Assembly (NCBI GenBank): GCA_034667405.1
Contig: JAXDJX010000002.1
Location: 104,807-168,806 of the forward strand
Reading direction: 5' to 3'
Source of the DNA: JANXVR01 sp034667405
GTDB lineage: Bacteria; Actinomycetota; UBA4738; HRBIN12
DNA length: 64,000 nucleotides
Position 1 is the stretch's first letter. Each line of letters starts with the position of its first letter. A model generated the notes under the pieces. That model was not told the origin of the DNA. It made no database searches and saw only the letters and a list, made by a program, of their open reading frames with translations. Positions 26,217 to 34,592 of this stretch are shown here, piece after piece. The position numbers were made by a program, and so were the translations under genes.

Positions 26217-27307
26217 GCCCCCCTTATGTCGGAGCCGTGCTCGTCATAGACGCGCACGTCCCCGATATCGACCGTGAGGTTCATGCGGATGGGGTCCGCT
26301 CCCGGGATCTGGAATGAGTCGCTCTGGCTGATCCCTCCGGCCAGGTGATCGAAGAGTGACACCGTGCCTAACCCCGCGCTGCCGTTGATGACGACCGGGG
26401 TACACCGCGGGATCAAGACATCGATCTCACCGACTCCCAACCTCACCGCGACCGGTCCCGGGTGTTCGCCGGGCTTCAGTTTCGAGAAGTCGAACGTCAG
26501 GTTCCCGCCGGATTGTTCGTAGCTTGCCGCGATCGCCGCGGCCGTTTGCGGCGTGATGAACCGGTCGCCCCACCGGCCCGTGAGAGGAACCGTGATGACG
26601 CTTGCGATCAGCACTGCGCATATCAGAGGCAGTCCGAACAGGAGGGTCCAGCGGCCACGTCCCACGAAGGCGCCCACCAACAGCCCGACCCCGAGTACCG
26701 CGAGCGGGGCCGACAACACCTGTGCCACCGAAAGGTGTGCGCTTCCCGAACTGGTCAGCGTCCATAGGAGGCCTCCGAGGGCGAGTGCCACGCCGAGGGT
26801 CAGCCACCCGAGCTTCGAACGCTCGCGGGGCGGGCGTGGGACACTCGGCGGTGGCGGGGTGAGGGGCTCCGTCGGCGTCGCGGGTGCCGGCTCGCTCGCA
26901 TGCGGACGTGCGGCCCGGCGCTCGCCGTCGCGGTGGAACAGTACGAACCCCAGGCCGATGAGCAGGAAGCCCCACACGATACCCGGGCTCCACAGCCCCA
27001 GATGTCCCACGAGCAAGACGCCGCCCAGGATCAGGAGCGCGATCCCGAGCCACGCGGGCGCACCCGGGAACTGGTCCGCCACCCGCTGGCCGGCGGACCG
27101 GGGAAGGTCGGCGCGGGGCACTAGCCACCAGAGCAGCAGGTAGACCAGTACGCCCAGTCCGCCGACCAGCGTGAAAAGGATGAACCCGGCCCGCCACCAT
27201 GCGGAGCCGATGTCCGTGAAGTCCGCCAGCCCGCCGGCGACCCCGGCGATCATGCGGCGGTCCGTTCGTCTCTCGAGTCGCTTCCCTTGCATCTGCATGG
27301 AGCACAT
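26207..27307 (-). CDS. PspC-domain protein with LiaF-like C-terminal domain
   Basis: 366 residues. The PspC domain (about 8-68: RLERRTDRRMIAGVAGGLAD, then LVYLLLWWLVPR) is followed by four further helices and a soluble C-terminal domain (about 265-366) whose beta-rich sequence (GEIDVLIPRCTPVVINGSAG) matches the LiaF/toastrack type. PspC/LiaF proteins sense cell-envelope damage and restrain a cognate two-component system. The ATG at 27307 follows AGGAG. It is divergent from the PspC-domain kinase, its likely signalling partner. Confidence 0.87.
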   Translation of the reverse strand: MCSMQMQGKRLERRTDRRMIAGVAGGLADFTDIGSAWWRAGFILFTLVGGLGVLVYLLLWWLVPRADLPRSAGQRVADQFPGAPAWLGIALLILGGVLLVGHLGLWSPGIVWGFLLIGLGFVLFHRDGERRAARPHASEPAPATPTEPLTPPPPSVPRPPRERSKLGWLTLGVALALGGLLWTLTSSGSAHLSVAQVLSAPLAVLGVGLLVGAFVGRGRWTLLFGLPLICAVLIASVITVPLTGRWGDRFITPQTAAAIAASYEQSGGNLTFDFSKLKPGEHPGPVAVRLGVGEIDVLIPRCTPVVINGSAGLGTVSLFDHLAGGISQSDSFQIPGADPIRMNLTVDIGDVRVYDEHGSDIRGACA

Positions 27308-27442
27308 GGTCGCCGCTCCTCACCTCGACGACATCGGGGAACGACCCTGGTTTCTACCCTGACTCCGCCCGCACGAATACCGGAAGAAATCCCCGTCGCG
27401 CCGGCGCCTACCCCTGTGAGAACATCCCGCCCGGAGGCCACG

Positions 27443-28684
27443 TTGGACCGAATCGCACCCCCGATCCCAGAGAACGGCGGCACCGCCCATCGTCGGTTGC
27501 GGCTGGTCAGGAGCTCGCGCGATCGCGTCCTCACCGGGGTTGCGGGCGGGATCGGCGAACGACTGGGGATCGATCCGACCGTTGTTCGGCTGTCGTTCGT
27601 TGCGCTCTCGCTCGCCGCGGGGATCGGAGTCGTGCTCTATCTCATCGCGTGGCTCACGGCCGTGGACCCCCCGGTGGGGGTCGCTCCGACGTCGGCACCG
27701 ACCAGTGCCAGGCAGGCCGTCGCCGTCGGCCTCATGGTTCTCGGCCTGCTCCTCCTGCTCCGCGCGCTCGGCCTGTGGTTCGGCGACGCGTTCGTGTGGC
27801 CGACCGTCTTGGCCGCGGTCGGGTCGGCGGTGATCTGGACCCGGAGCGACGAGGCGGAACGTTCGCGATGGTCGAGCCTGGTGCAACGGCTCCCCGAGGG
27901 TTCCCGAGAGGTGGTGTCGGGCGCGGCGCCGCGGGTCCGGCTCACGCTCGGCGTGCTGTTGATACTGGCCGGCGTCGGACAGTTCCTGTTCATCAATCAT
28001 CCGGGGAGCCTTCGTCGGAACGCTCCGCTGGCCGTGGTCGCCACGCTGGTGGGCGCGGGCGTGATCCTGGGCCCATGGTTCTGGCGGTTCGGGCGCCAGC
28101 TGGCCGAGGAACGCCGCGAACGCATCCGCTCGCAGGAACGCGCAGAGGTGGCCGCGCACCTGCACGACTCTGTCCTGCAGACCCTCGCGTTGATCCAACG
28201 CACCGACGAACCTCGGGAGATGGCGAGCCTCGCCCGCTCGCAAGAGCGCGAACTCCGAACCTGGCTCTACGGGGGAGCGCGTGCCGGCGACCGCACGTAC
28301 CTGTCGACCGCCATGAATGAAGCGGCGGCCGAGGTCGAGCGCACGCACCAGGTCGCGATCGATGTCGTGACCGTCGGCGAATGCAGGATCGAGGACGCGG
28401 AGGCGGCGCTGGTCTTGGCCGCCAGGGAAGCGATGGTCAACGCGGCGACGCATTCCGGCGCGAAGCACATCGCCGTCTATGCCGAGACGACGCCTTCAGA
28501 GGTGAATGCCTACGTTCGCGATCAGGGTGCGGGGTTCGATCCTGACTCGGTGCCGCCCGACCGTCGGGGGATCGCCGACTCGATCGAAGGTCGGATGGCC
28601 AGGTATGGGGGCAGCGCACAGTTGCTTACCGGGGCCGGGAATGGCACCGAGGTTCGCTTGCGGGTCCCCAGGAGCACCGAGTGA
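27443..28684 (+). CDS. PspC-domain sensor histidine kinase (LiaS/NarL-type)
   Basis: 413 residues from TTG 27443, chosen because CGGAGG lies six bases before it; GTG 27416 or an upstream ATG in frame are alternatives. A PspC domain (about 22-80, RDRVLTGVAGGIGERLGID) and additional helices precede a HisKA_3-type core: phospho-acceptor His in HLHDSVLQTLALIQ, N box AAREAMVNAATHSG, and G box VRDQGAGFDPDSV. It is coupled to its response regulator by a GTGA overlap. Together with the divergent LiaF-like gene this looks like a Lia/Psp-type envelope-stress system. Confidence 0.9.
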   Translation: MDRIAPPIPENGGTAHRRLRLVRSSRDRVLTGVAGGIGERLGIDPTVVRLSFVALSLAAGIGVVLYLIAWLTAVDPPVGVAPTSAPTSARQAVAVGLMVLGLLLLLRALGLWFGDAFVWPTVLAAVGSAVIWTRSDEAERSRWSSLVQRLPEGSREVVSGAAPRVRLTLGVLLILAGVGQFLFINHPGSLRRNAPLAVVATLVGAGVILGPWFWRFGRQLAEERRERIRSQERAEVAAHLHDSVLQTLALIQRTDEPREMASLARSQERELRTWLYGGARAGDRTYLSTAMNEAAAEVERTHQVAIDVVTVGECRIEDAEAALVLAAREAMVNAATHSGAKHIAVYAETTPSEVNAYVRDQGAGFDPDSVPPDRRGIADSIEGRMARYGGSAQLLTGAGNGTEVRLRVPRSTE

Positions 28685-29319
28685 CCGCGCCGATCAAGGT
28701 GTTCCTGGTCGATGACCATCGACTGTTCCTGGCCGGTGTTCGTTCTGAACTCAGTGCGAACGTGGAGATCGTGGGGGATGCGGGCGATGCGGCCACGGCC
28801 ATCCGAAAGATCCCGGCGGCCTCACCCGACGTCGTCTTGTTGGACGTGCACCTGCCGGACGGAACGGCGGCCCAGGTCATCGAGGCGATCGCGAAGGTCG
28901 CACCGGACGTGCGTTTCCTGGCCCTCTCCGTCTCGGATGCAGCCGAGGATGTCATCGCGACCATCCGCTCGGGGGCGCGGGGGTACGTCACGAAGACCAT
29001 CGGTCCGGACGAGTTGGTGCACGCGATCAAGCGCGTGCACGACGGTGACGCGGTGTTCTCTCCGCGCCTGGCCGGGTTCGTGCTGGATGCATTCGCCGGT
29101 CAGGCACCGCCCATCGATCCCGAGATCGACCAACTAACGGCACGCGAACGGGAAGTGCTCCGGTTCATCGCCCGCGGCTACACGTACCGCGAGGCGGCCG
29201 CCGAGCTCCATATCTCGGTGAAGACCGTAGAGACCCATGTATCGGCCGTGCTGCGCAAGCTCCAGCTCTCCAACCGGCGAGAGCTCACCCGCTGGGCCGA
29301 GGCCCGGCGCCTGGTTTGA
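28681..29319 (+). CDS. NarL/LuxR-type response regulator
   Basis: 212 residues. The receiver domain (about 1-120) has the acidic pocket DDH, the phospho-acceptor Asp in VVLLDVHLPDG and the Lys in YVTKTIG. The LuxR HTH (about 145-210) reads LTAREREVLRFIARGYTYREAAAELHISVKTVETHVSAVLRKL. It starts at GTG 28681, overlapping the kinase stop, so the two are expressed as a pair. The likely targets are the neighbouring PspC/LiaF-like genes, but no binding site was identified. Confidence 0.95.
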   Translation: MTAPIKVFLVDDHRLFLAGVRSELSANVEIVGDAGDAATAIRKIPAASPDVVLLDVHLPDGTAAQVIEAIAKVAPDVRFLALSVSDAAEDVIATIRSGARGYVTKTIGPDELVHAIKRVHDGDAVFSPRLAGFVLDAFAGQAPPIDPEIDQLTAREREVLRFIARGYTYREAAAELHISVKTVETHVSAVLRKLQLSNRRELTRWAEARRLV

Positions 29320-29395
29320 CCTGCGGAGACGCCAACTCGAGAGCCTGGGATCTCCAGGAGAGATGAGGTGTAGCGAGTAGGTCTGATGGGAAGGA

Positions 29396-29415
29396 CTCCC
29401 TCAACGAAAGGGAGG
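29396..29415 (+). promoter_or_regulatory. hairpin covering a Shine-Dalgarno site
   Basis: CTCCCT (29396-29401) and AGGGAG (29409-29414) form a perfect 6-bp stem with a 7-base loop. The right arm contains the GGGAGG ribosome-binding site of the gene starting at 29423, so folding would hide it. It could act as a translational thermosensor-like or protein-controlled switch. Structure inferred by eye. Confidence 0.4.
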
Positions 29416-29422
29416 TGGCCAG

Positions 29423-29896
29423 ATGGCATACCGAACAACCACCACGGGAACCAACACGTCCGCGATGGGAACCCGAGCAGTGCTCACGCTCCTAGGAGCC
29501 GGCGGGATGATCGTCGGATCCTTCCTCGCCTGGACCAACGCCCTGGCGGGAACCAAAATCGGACTCCGCGCGCTGTGGACGACATCCACGAGCGGAGAGG
29601 CCAACTTCTTCGCGAGTCTGGGGATCGTGATGATCGCGCTCGGTCTCGTCGCGGTGCTGAGCCTAGCCTTCGGATCAGGGTGGCTTACGCGGCTCGCCGG
29701 TGCGTTGGGGATCATCACGGTCGTCCTCTTCGCGATCGAGGTGTATCGCTCGGCCGGTCCTGAGGAGCTCGAGATCGGTGCGTGGGTGGCGCTCGCGGGC
29801 TCCCTGCTGGTCCTGTTCGCCGGCCTTTTCGGCGGATCGCGGACCGTCACGACCACGTCCGAGACGCCCCCTTCGCCGGATGGAAGCTACCGGTAG
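29423..29896 (+). CDS. four-helix membrane protein, hypothetical
   Basis: 157 residues with four hydrophobic segments (about 18-38, 62-82, 88-106, 118-137) and a Ser/Thr/Pro-rich tail. A strong GGGAGG precedes the ATG and lies inside a hairpin. Gly-rich first helix (GAGGMIVGSFLAWTNAL) resembles small membrane proteins often found beside stress genes. Two small genes follow in the same direction, 26 bp and then overlapping, suggesting an operon. No family assigned. Confidence 0.65.
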   Translation: MAYRTTTTGTNTSAMGTRAVLTLLGAGGMIVGSFLAWTNALAGTKIGLRALWTTSTSGEANFFASLGIVMIALGLVAVLSLAFGSGWLTRLAGALGIITVVLFAIEVYRSAGPEELEIGAWVALAGSLLVLFAGLFGGSRTVTTTSETPPSPDGSYR

Positions 29897-29922
29897 AGAC
29901 GGAGCCAACCCGGGAGGCACGC

Positions 29923-30234
29923 ATGGAGAGCGATCGCGACAGCAATCAGGGAGCGTCGGCCGACGCAGGACACCCGCAGCCAGAAGCGGCAGAGGTGGAG
30001 AGCGCCCGGCTCCTAGCGAACGAAGCGCACGATGAGCTCGCGCGCGACGGGATGAGCGATGACGTGATCCGCCGGGCAGCGGACGCTTTCGTGGCGTCCG
30101 GCAACGGCGGTGATGTCGGGCGGTTCATCGAGCACGCGCGCGAGCAGTGGTCGGGGTCCGCCCCGGCCCACGATCCGACACCCGAGGGGCCAGACCAGGT
30201 GACCTTGACCCAGGAGGTGGAGATCGATGGCTGA
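29923..30234 (+). CDS. small acidic hypothetical protein
   Basis: 103 residues, soluble, strongly acidic. A disordered N-terminus leads to a helical core (EVESARLLANEAHDELARDG, MSDDVIRRAADAFVASG) and a Pro/Gly-rich end. CGGGAGG precedes the ATG at 29923. Its last eight bases overlap the start of the next small gene. I do not recognise the family. Confidence 0.6.
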   Translation: MESDRDSNQGASADAGHPQPEAAEVESARLLANEAHDELARDGMSDDVIRRAADAFVASGNGGDVGRFIEHAREQWSGSAPAHDPTPEGPDQVTLTQEVEIDG

Positions 30235-30435
30235 ACTGGACACGAAGGAGCGCCAGAAGCTCGCCGACGAGGGCAAGGCGCTCCCCGACGGTTCATTCCC
30301 ATCCGGAACCGCGAGGACCTGAAGGATGCCATCCAGTCGTACGGGCGGGCGAACGACAAGGCGGAAGCGAAACGTTGGATCAAACGCCGAGCGAAGGAAC
30401 TCCGGGCCGAGAAAGAACTGCCCGAAGACTGGTAA
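30227..30435 (+). pseudogene. DUF6582-like small protein gene with a one-base frameshift
   Basis: ATG 30227 follows AGGAGG and opens MAELDTKERQKLADEGKALP, but the frame stops after 31 codons. The adjacent frame continues as PIRNREDLKDAIQSYGRAND and ends LRAEKELPEDW at TAA 30433-30435. Adding one C in the CCC run near 30298-30300 joins them into a 69-residue protein of the LDTKER...LPDGSFPI type, a small family recalled from chromosomes and phage proteins. It is either a real frameshift or an assembly error at the C run. The coding character beyond the break is intact, so the break is recent or artificial. Confidence 0.7.
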
Positions 30436-30474
30436 CGGCCCCCCGAACTATTCGGTTAGTGGGAGTGCGAGCGC

Positions 30475-31689
30475 TCAGCTGGTGTAGAAGCCGTCGAAGT
30501 TGAACACGTCGTCGGTCGTGATCGTCACCGTGTGTGCGCCGACGCTGCCCGCCGCGACGCATCCGAGGAGGGTTTGGGCCGGTGTCGACGGGCCCTCAGA
30601 TCCAACGGTGGATGCCGGGGCGGCATCGATGGACACCTGCGCTGATCCCAGTCCACTCGCCACCGGACCACCGATCAGGCAGAAGCCGCCGCCGGTGTAG
30701 GAGATCGTGACGACCGAACCGGCCCCCACCGCGACGTGGGAAGCGTCCAGGAACGCATCGACGCTGGAAGGGTGTGACCAGTCCACGCCCGGGTGCGTGT
30801 AGATGGCGGCTGCGTTGCTGTCATCGAACGGAACCGTGACCGTCTGTGAGGCCGAAACGGACGTGTTGCCCGCGCGGTCCGTGGCCGTGACCCGCAGGTC
30901 GTCCACGTTGCCTTCGACGCTCGGCACCAGCGTGCCGATATCCCCCGAAGAACTCCCACTCACCACGTCTGTCCAGTCGCCGGCGACCTTCCTCTGAACG
31001 ATCCATCTCTTGACGCCGGAACCATTGCCAACCTCCGTCACCGTGAAGGCGACGCCGTAGGTCGTGTCCGTTGCGACGGTCGGGAAGTTGAGCCCGTTCA
31101 GGGTCGGAGGGGTGAAATCGTCCAGGATCAATGGGTAGCGGTTCGGGATGTAATCCACGCACGGGTTCTGCTGCGAGCACCCCGAGCCGAGGGACGACAC
31201 GCTTGCGGCAAGGACCCAATAGTTCGCCGGGTTGCCGAGCCTCGACAGCGGGACCTTCGCTTGGATGGTGTGGTGATTCGGGCGGCTGACGGCGATGCTT
31301 CGCGTGACGACGTTGTTGCCTTTCACCAGCACTCCGCGAAGGCCATGCGAGTTATAGAGATACAGCCGGTAGTTGAGTTTCTTGTCGTTGTTGGTGTCGA
31401 TACCCACGAAGAAGTTGCCGACGGTGCCACTCGAGCCCACGTTGATATCGGCGACCGTGAACGGGGAGATGGTCGTTAGCTTGTAGATCTGTTCGCTGTT
31501 CGGCCCTTGCGCGATGCTGACCCCCGAGAGATCGAGAGGACCCTGGGTGTCGTTGCCGTCTGTGTGCGAAACGGCGGTTCGTGCGCCAACCAGCACCGCC
31601 AGCCCGCTGCTGGATCCCGCCGTCGCAGGTCCAGGCCAGCCGCCGAACAGCACAAGTCCGGAGAGCAGAGTCAGCAGCATTCGGCGCAT
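30475..31689 (-). CDS. secreted protein with bacterial Ig-like segment, hypothetical
   Basis: 404 residues with a clear signal peptide (MRRMLLTLLSGLVLFGGWPG, cleavage near ATAG). The N-terminal ~180 residues are beta-rich (VGNFFVGIDTNNDKKLNYRLYLYN resembles a calcium-loop-like DxNxD stretch). The middle (about 195-290) reads like a bacterial Ig/fibronectin-like module: DDFTPPTLNGLNFP to VTATDRAGNTSVSASQTVTV. The C-terminal ~110 residues are Gly/Ser/Val-rich, beta-type, with two cysteines (GGFCLIGG and LLGCVAAG). No catalytic motif. It is probably a cell-surface or exported adhesin-like protein. Confidence 0.65.
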   Translation of the reverse strand: MRRMLLTLLSGLVLFGGWPGPATAGSSSGLAVLVGARTAVSHTDGNDTQGPLDLSGVSIAQGPNSEQIYKLTTISPFTVADINVGSSGTVGNFFVGIDTNNDKKLNYRLYLYNSHGLRGVLVKGNNVVTRSIAVSRPNHHTIQAKVPLSRLGNPANYWVLAASVSSLGSGCSQQNPCVDYIPNRYPLILDDFTPPTLNGLNFPTVATDTTYGVAFTVTEVGNGSGVKRWIVQRKVAGDWTDVVSGSSSGDIGTLVPSVEGNVDDLRVTATDRAGNTSVSASQTVTVPFDDSNAAAIYTHPGVDWSHPSSVDAFLDASHVAVGAGSVVTISYTGGGFCLIGGPVASGLGSAQVSIDAAPASTVGSEGPSTPAQTLLGCVAAGSVGAHTVTITTDDVFNFDGFYTS

Positions 31690-31824
31690 GGGTTATCGAC
31701 CTTCCTGCAGAGTGGGAGCCGAAGGGTAATTGGAAACGCAACCCCACGCAAGTCCTCCCGGGGAGGGCCTAGACCTTTCCTGCGCGGCTGGATTATCCTG
31801 CGGCCCCGAGAACGAGGAGCGAAC

Positions 31825-32064
31825 GTGGACCTCTCATCTGTAAAGGCACGGCTCACCACGGAGTTCGACGGAGCACTGCCCGCTCAGGCGGTCAGCGAGT
31901 GTGTCGAGGACACGGCAACAGCGCTAAGCAGGGAGGCGCGGATCCTTAGTTTCATCCCGCTCCTGGCCGAGCACAATGCCCGAGAACGGTTACAGGCCAG
32001 GGTTCACGCACGGTCTCGCGGAGCGATTACGGCCGGGCCGGGCCGGATCCGATCGCGCTCGTAG
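31825..32064 (+). CDS. three-helix bundle dimerisation-type small protein
   Basis: 79 residues from GTG 31825, preceded by GAGGAG with six-base spacing; TATCCT (31794-31799) is a probable -10. The sequence SSVKARLTTEFDGALPAQAV, then CVEDTATALS, then RILSFIPLLAEHNARERLQA matches a small family in mycobacteria and relatives named for its three-helix dimerisation domain. The last ~15 residues are basic. Function unknown; sometimes found near transport or resistance genes. Confidence 0.65.
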   Translation: MDLSSVKARLTTEFDGALPAQAVSECVEDTATALSREARILSFIPLLAEHNARERLQARVHARSRGAITAGPGRIRSRS

Positions 32065-32082
32065 ATCTCGGCTAGATCTGCC

Positions 32083-32898
32083 TCAGACGGTCTTGCGATA
32101 GAGCCGGACCGAGAGCGTCGCGAACACGATGAGGATGCCGGCTATCCACGCGAGTGCTTGCCAGACGTAGGTGCCTGTCGGCCCGCCGACCGTAAGGGCA
32201 CGGACCGCGTTCACCGTGACCGATACGGGCTGATGGTTCGCGAAGACCTGGAGCCATCCCGGCATCTTCTCCACAGGCACGAACGCAGAAGACGCGAAGA
32301 CGAGGGGCGCGAGCACCGGGAACGCCGCAGCCTGAGCGGATTCCGGGTCCCCGACCGCGAGGCCTACCGTCGCGAAGATCCAAGCCATCGCGAACCCGAA
32401 CAGCAACACGATCGCAGCACCGGCAAGCAGCCCCAAGACGTTCGTGTGGATGCGCCATCCGACCAGGAATCCGACCACCATCATCAAGATCACGACGAGG
32501 ACATTGCGGATGAGGTCGGCGACCGTCCGCCCGGTGAGCACCGCGGACCGTGCCATCGGAAGCGCGTGGAAGCGTTCCATCAGTCCGCTCTTCATGTCGC
32601 TGGCAAGACCGATCGCGGTCGCGATGGAACCGAACACCACTGTCTGGACGAAGATGCCCGGCATCAGGAAGTCGACGTAGGGGACGCCTCTGATCGGGCC
32701 GATGGCCCCACCGAACACGTAGCGGAACATGATCACGAAGATCACCGGCTGGATGGTCGAGAAGACCAGAAGCTGTGGAACGCGGAGGTAACCCAGGAGG
32801 TTCCGCTTGGCGATCGCCGCTGTATCGCGAACGACGCTGAACGCAACCTCGTCGTCGCGCGCTGCTTCATCCGTCACGTCAGTTGCGACCGCACTCAT
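32083..32898 (-). CDS. DrrB-like ABC-2 exporter permease
   Basis: 271 residues, six membrane helices in the ABC-2 arrangement. The amphipathic N-terminal piece AIAKRNLLGYLRVPQLLVFSTIQPVIFVIMF and the conserved central YVDFLMPGIFVQTVVFGS with KSGLMERFHALPMARSAVL are typical of DrrB, the daunorubicin-type exporter permease. Its start overlaps the DrrA-like gene by four bases. Expected to export a hydrophobic compound; cargo unknown. Confidence 0.92.
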   Translation of the reverse strand: MSAVATDVTDEAARDDEVAFSVVRDTAAIAKRNLLGYLRVPQLLVFSTIQPVIFVIMFRYVFGGAIGPIRGVPYVDFLMPGIFVQTVVFGSIATAIGLASDMKSGLMERFHALPMARSAVLTGRTVADLIRNVLVVILMMVVGFLVGWRIHTNVLGLLAGAAIVLLFGFAMAWIFATVGLAVGDPESAQAAAFPVLAPLVFASSAFVPVEKMPGWLQVFANHQPVSVTVNAVRALTVGGPTGTYVWQALAWIAGILIVFATLSVRLYRKTV

Positions 32899-33872
32899 GC
32901 AGCGTCTCCTTCTGATGTCTGATCGTCACTCGCGCCGGCCTCGGCGTGATGGCCGGTGAGTGCCAGGAACACGTCGTCCAGGCTCGGTTCCCGGACGGTG
33001 AGGGAGTCGGGCTCAAGGCCCGCTCCATCGAGGGTGCGGAGGATCTCGATCAATGCCCGTGCGCCCTCTGAGGACGTGATCCGCAGGTGATCTCCTTCGC
33101 GCTCGACCCGCCCGGTCACGATCGGAGTGAGGATCGCCACCGCTTGTTCCGTTCCGCCCTGGCGCATGTCCATCTCGAACACGGTAGAGCCAAGCTGCGA
33201 CTTGAGGGCAGTGGGCGTGTCGTTGGCGATCACCCTTCCACCATCGACGACGGCGATGCGTGTGGCAAGGATGTCGGCCTCTTCCAGGTACTGAGTCGTG
33301 AGGAGCACGGTGGTCCCGTCACCGACGAGCTCGCGGATCATCTCCCACAGTTCGTTGCGGCTGGTGATGTCCAGTCCGGTGGTGGGTTCGTCCAGGAAGA
33401 GTATCGGTGGTTTGTTCACGAGCGAGGCGGCGATATCGAGACGCCGGCGCATCCCGCCCGAGTAGGTGCGGAGCGGTCGGTCGCCGGCATCGCTGAGTTG
33501 GAAGCGCTCCAGCAACTCCCGCGCCCGTGGTGCGATCTGCGGCCGGGGCATCTGCGCGAGCACTCCGACCATCTCGAGGTTCTCTCGACCGGTGAGGTTC
33601 GCATCGACGGCGGCGTACTGGCCGGCGAGACCGATCCGCCGGCGAACAGCGTCCGGCTCCTTCACGACGTCGCGTCCGAGTACCTCTGCGGAGCCGGAGT
33701 CGGGACGAAGGATCGTGGAGAGCACCCGGATGACCGTGGTCTTCCCGGCCCCGTTCGGCCCCAGGAGCCCGAAGACCGTGCCTTGGGGCACCTCGAAATC
33801 GACTCCGGAAAGTGCCTGGACCTCTCCGAAGCGTTTTGTTAGGGCATGAACACCGATCGCGATCTCATCCAT
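32895..33872 (-). CDS. DrrA-like ABC exporter ATPase
   Basis: 325 residues. Walker A GPNGAGKTTVIRVLST (about 39), signature YSGGMRRRLDIAASL, Walker B ILFLDEPTTGLDI and the switch in TTQYLEEADIL. The C-terminal ~90 residues include REPSLDDVFLALTGHHAE, the DrrA tail that contacts DrrB. Divergent from the MarR regulator with a shared AT-richer operator region, which implies ligand-inducible expression. Confidence 0.94.
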   Translation of the reverse strand: MDEIAIGVHALTKRFGEVQALSGVDFEVPQGTVFGLLGPNGAGKTTVIRVLSTILRPDSGSAEVLGRDVVKEPDAVRRRIGLAGQYAAVDANLTGRENLEMVGVLAQMPRPQIAPRARELLERFQLSDAGDRPLRTYSGGMRRRLDIAASLVNKPPILFLDEPTTGLDITSRNELWEMIRELVGDGTTVLLTTQYLEEADILATRIAVVDGGRVIANDTPTALKSQLGSTVFEMDMRQGGTEQAVAILTPIVTGRVEREGDHLRITSSEGARALIEILRTLDGAGLEPDSLTVREPSLDDVFLALTGHHAEAGASDDQTSEGDAA

Positions 33873-33916
33873 GGGCCGTACCCTGTCACAGATAGTTCGG
33901 CGCTGTCAAGTATTCG

Positions 33917-33967
33917 TTGACTTCAATCATTGTAGGACTTGAAGTATATGCGAAACAAGCGTAGTGT
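33917..33967. promoter_or_regulatory. divergent drrA/marR promoter with inverted-repeat operator
   Basis: An inverted repeat ACTTCAA (33920-33926) - 12 bp - TTGAAGT (33939-33945) lies in an unusually AT-rich gap. For marR, -35 TTGAAG (33939-33944) sits 17 bp from -10 TAGTGT (33962-33967), which ends six bases before the ATG. For drrA, -10 TACAAT (33934-33929, minus strand) lies between the two repeat arms. A bound MarR dimer would block both promoters. A second smaller palindrome TCAA-N7-TTGA spans 33906-33920. Confidence 0.6.
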
Positions 33968-33973
33968 GGTGTT

Positions 33974-34441
33974 ATGAAGGGCCGGTCGAAGAAGGAGGTA
34001 GCAGCCGACGTCTGGCGTCTGATGGCCAGATTCACCATGCAACGGGTGCAAGGTGGCGAGCATTTCGCAGTGCTCCGTGAACTGGGCCTCACTCCGGGCC
34101 ACCTCAAAGCGCTCGCGATCATCCTTCCTGAAGAGCCGCGTCCGATGGGCGTGATGGCCGAGATCGTGCATTGTGACGCCTCCCAGATGACCTGGCTCGT
34201 CGACCGTCTAGAGGAGCGTGGTCTGGTCGAGCGGCAGACGTCGGCATCGGACCGCCGAGTGAAATCGATCGCACTCACGCCGCGCGGCGTCGAGGTGCGT
34301 CAGCTGGTTCTGGACAAACTCTTCGACCCGCCCAAAGAACTCCTCGCACTCGACGCCATGACACTCGGGGCGCTCCGCGAACACCTCGAGAAGCTCCCGT
34401 CCTCCGGAGGAAGCTTCTTCGGTGTCGAAGACGCGCGGTGA
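33974..34441 (+). CDS. MarR-family transcriptional regulator
   Basis: 155 residues, winged-helix MarR fold. The DNA-recognition part reads LKALAIILPEEPRPMGVMAEIVHCDASQMTWLVDRLEERGLVERQT and the wing SDRRVKSIALTPRG. It is divergent from the drrAB exporter and probably represses both promoters until a ligand binds, the usual arrangement for multidrug exporters. The transcript is likely leaderless, as TAGTGT ends six bases before the ATG. Confidence 0.94.
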   Translation: MKGRSKKEVAADVWRLMARFTMQRVQGGEHFAVLRELGLTPGHLKALAIILPEEPRPMGVMAEIVHCDASQMTWLVDRLEERGLVERQTSASDRRVKSIALTPRGVEVRQLVLDKLFDPPKELLALDAMTLGALREHLEKLPSSGGSFFGVEDAR

Positions 34442-34505
34442 TCGCACCGACGTGTCGGGGGGCAGCCTCTTAGCCACCAACGGCAGTCTCTCGTACGCTC
34501 TTGCC

Positions 34506-34592
34506 GGGAGGGTGACCGAGTGGACGAAGGTGACGGTCTTGAAAACCGTTGATGGGGCAACTCATCCGTGGGTTCGAATCCCACCCCTCCCG
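34506..34592 (+). tRNA. tRNA-Ser(UGA)
   Basis: Class II tRNA: acceptor GGGAGGG/CCCTCCC, discriminator G, no encoded CCA. The anticodon stem ACGGT/ACCGT encloses CTTGAAA, giving anticodon TGA (UCA codons). A long variable arm (TGATGGGGCAACTCATC) and T arm GTGGGTTCGAATCCCAC are present. TACGCT (34494-34499) lies six bases before the first base, consistent with a start at or next to +1. Confidence 0.96.

Noticed and set aside
31754..31766. CCTCCCGGGGAGG palindrome between the secreted protein and the small helical gene
   Set aside because: Stem of five with a three-base loop, no U tract and no clear link to either start; too short to support a terminator or operator.
34562..34592. VanZ C-terminus overlapping tRNA-Ser as a meaningful fusion
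   Set aside because: The terminal GGIRTHG is simply the antisense of the tRNA T arm, a common annotation effect when no stop intervenes.
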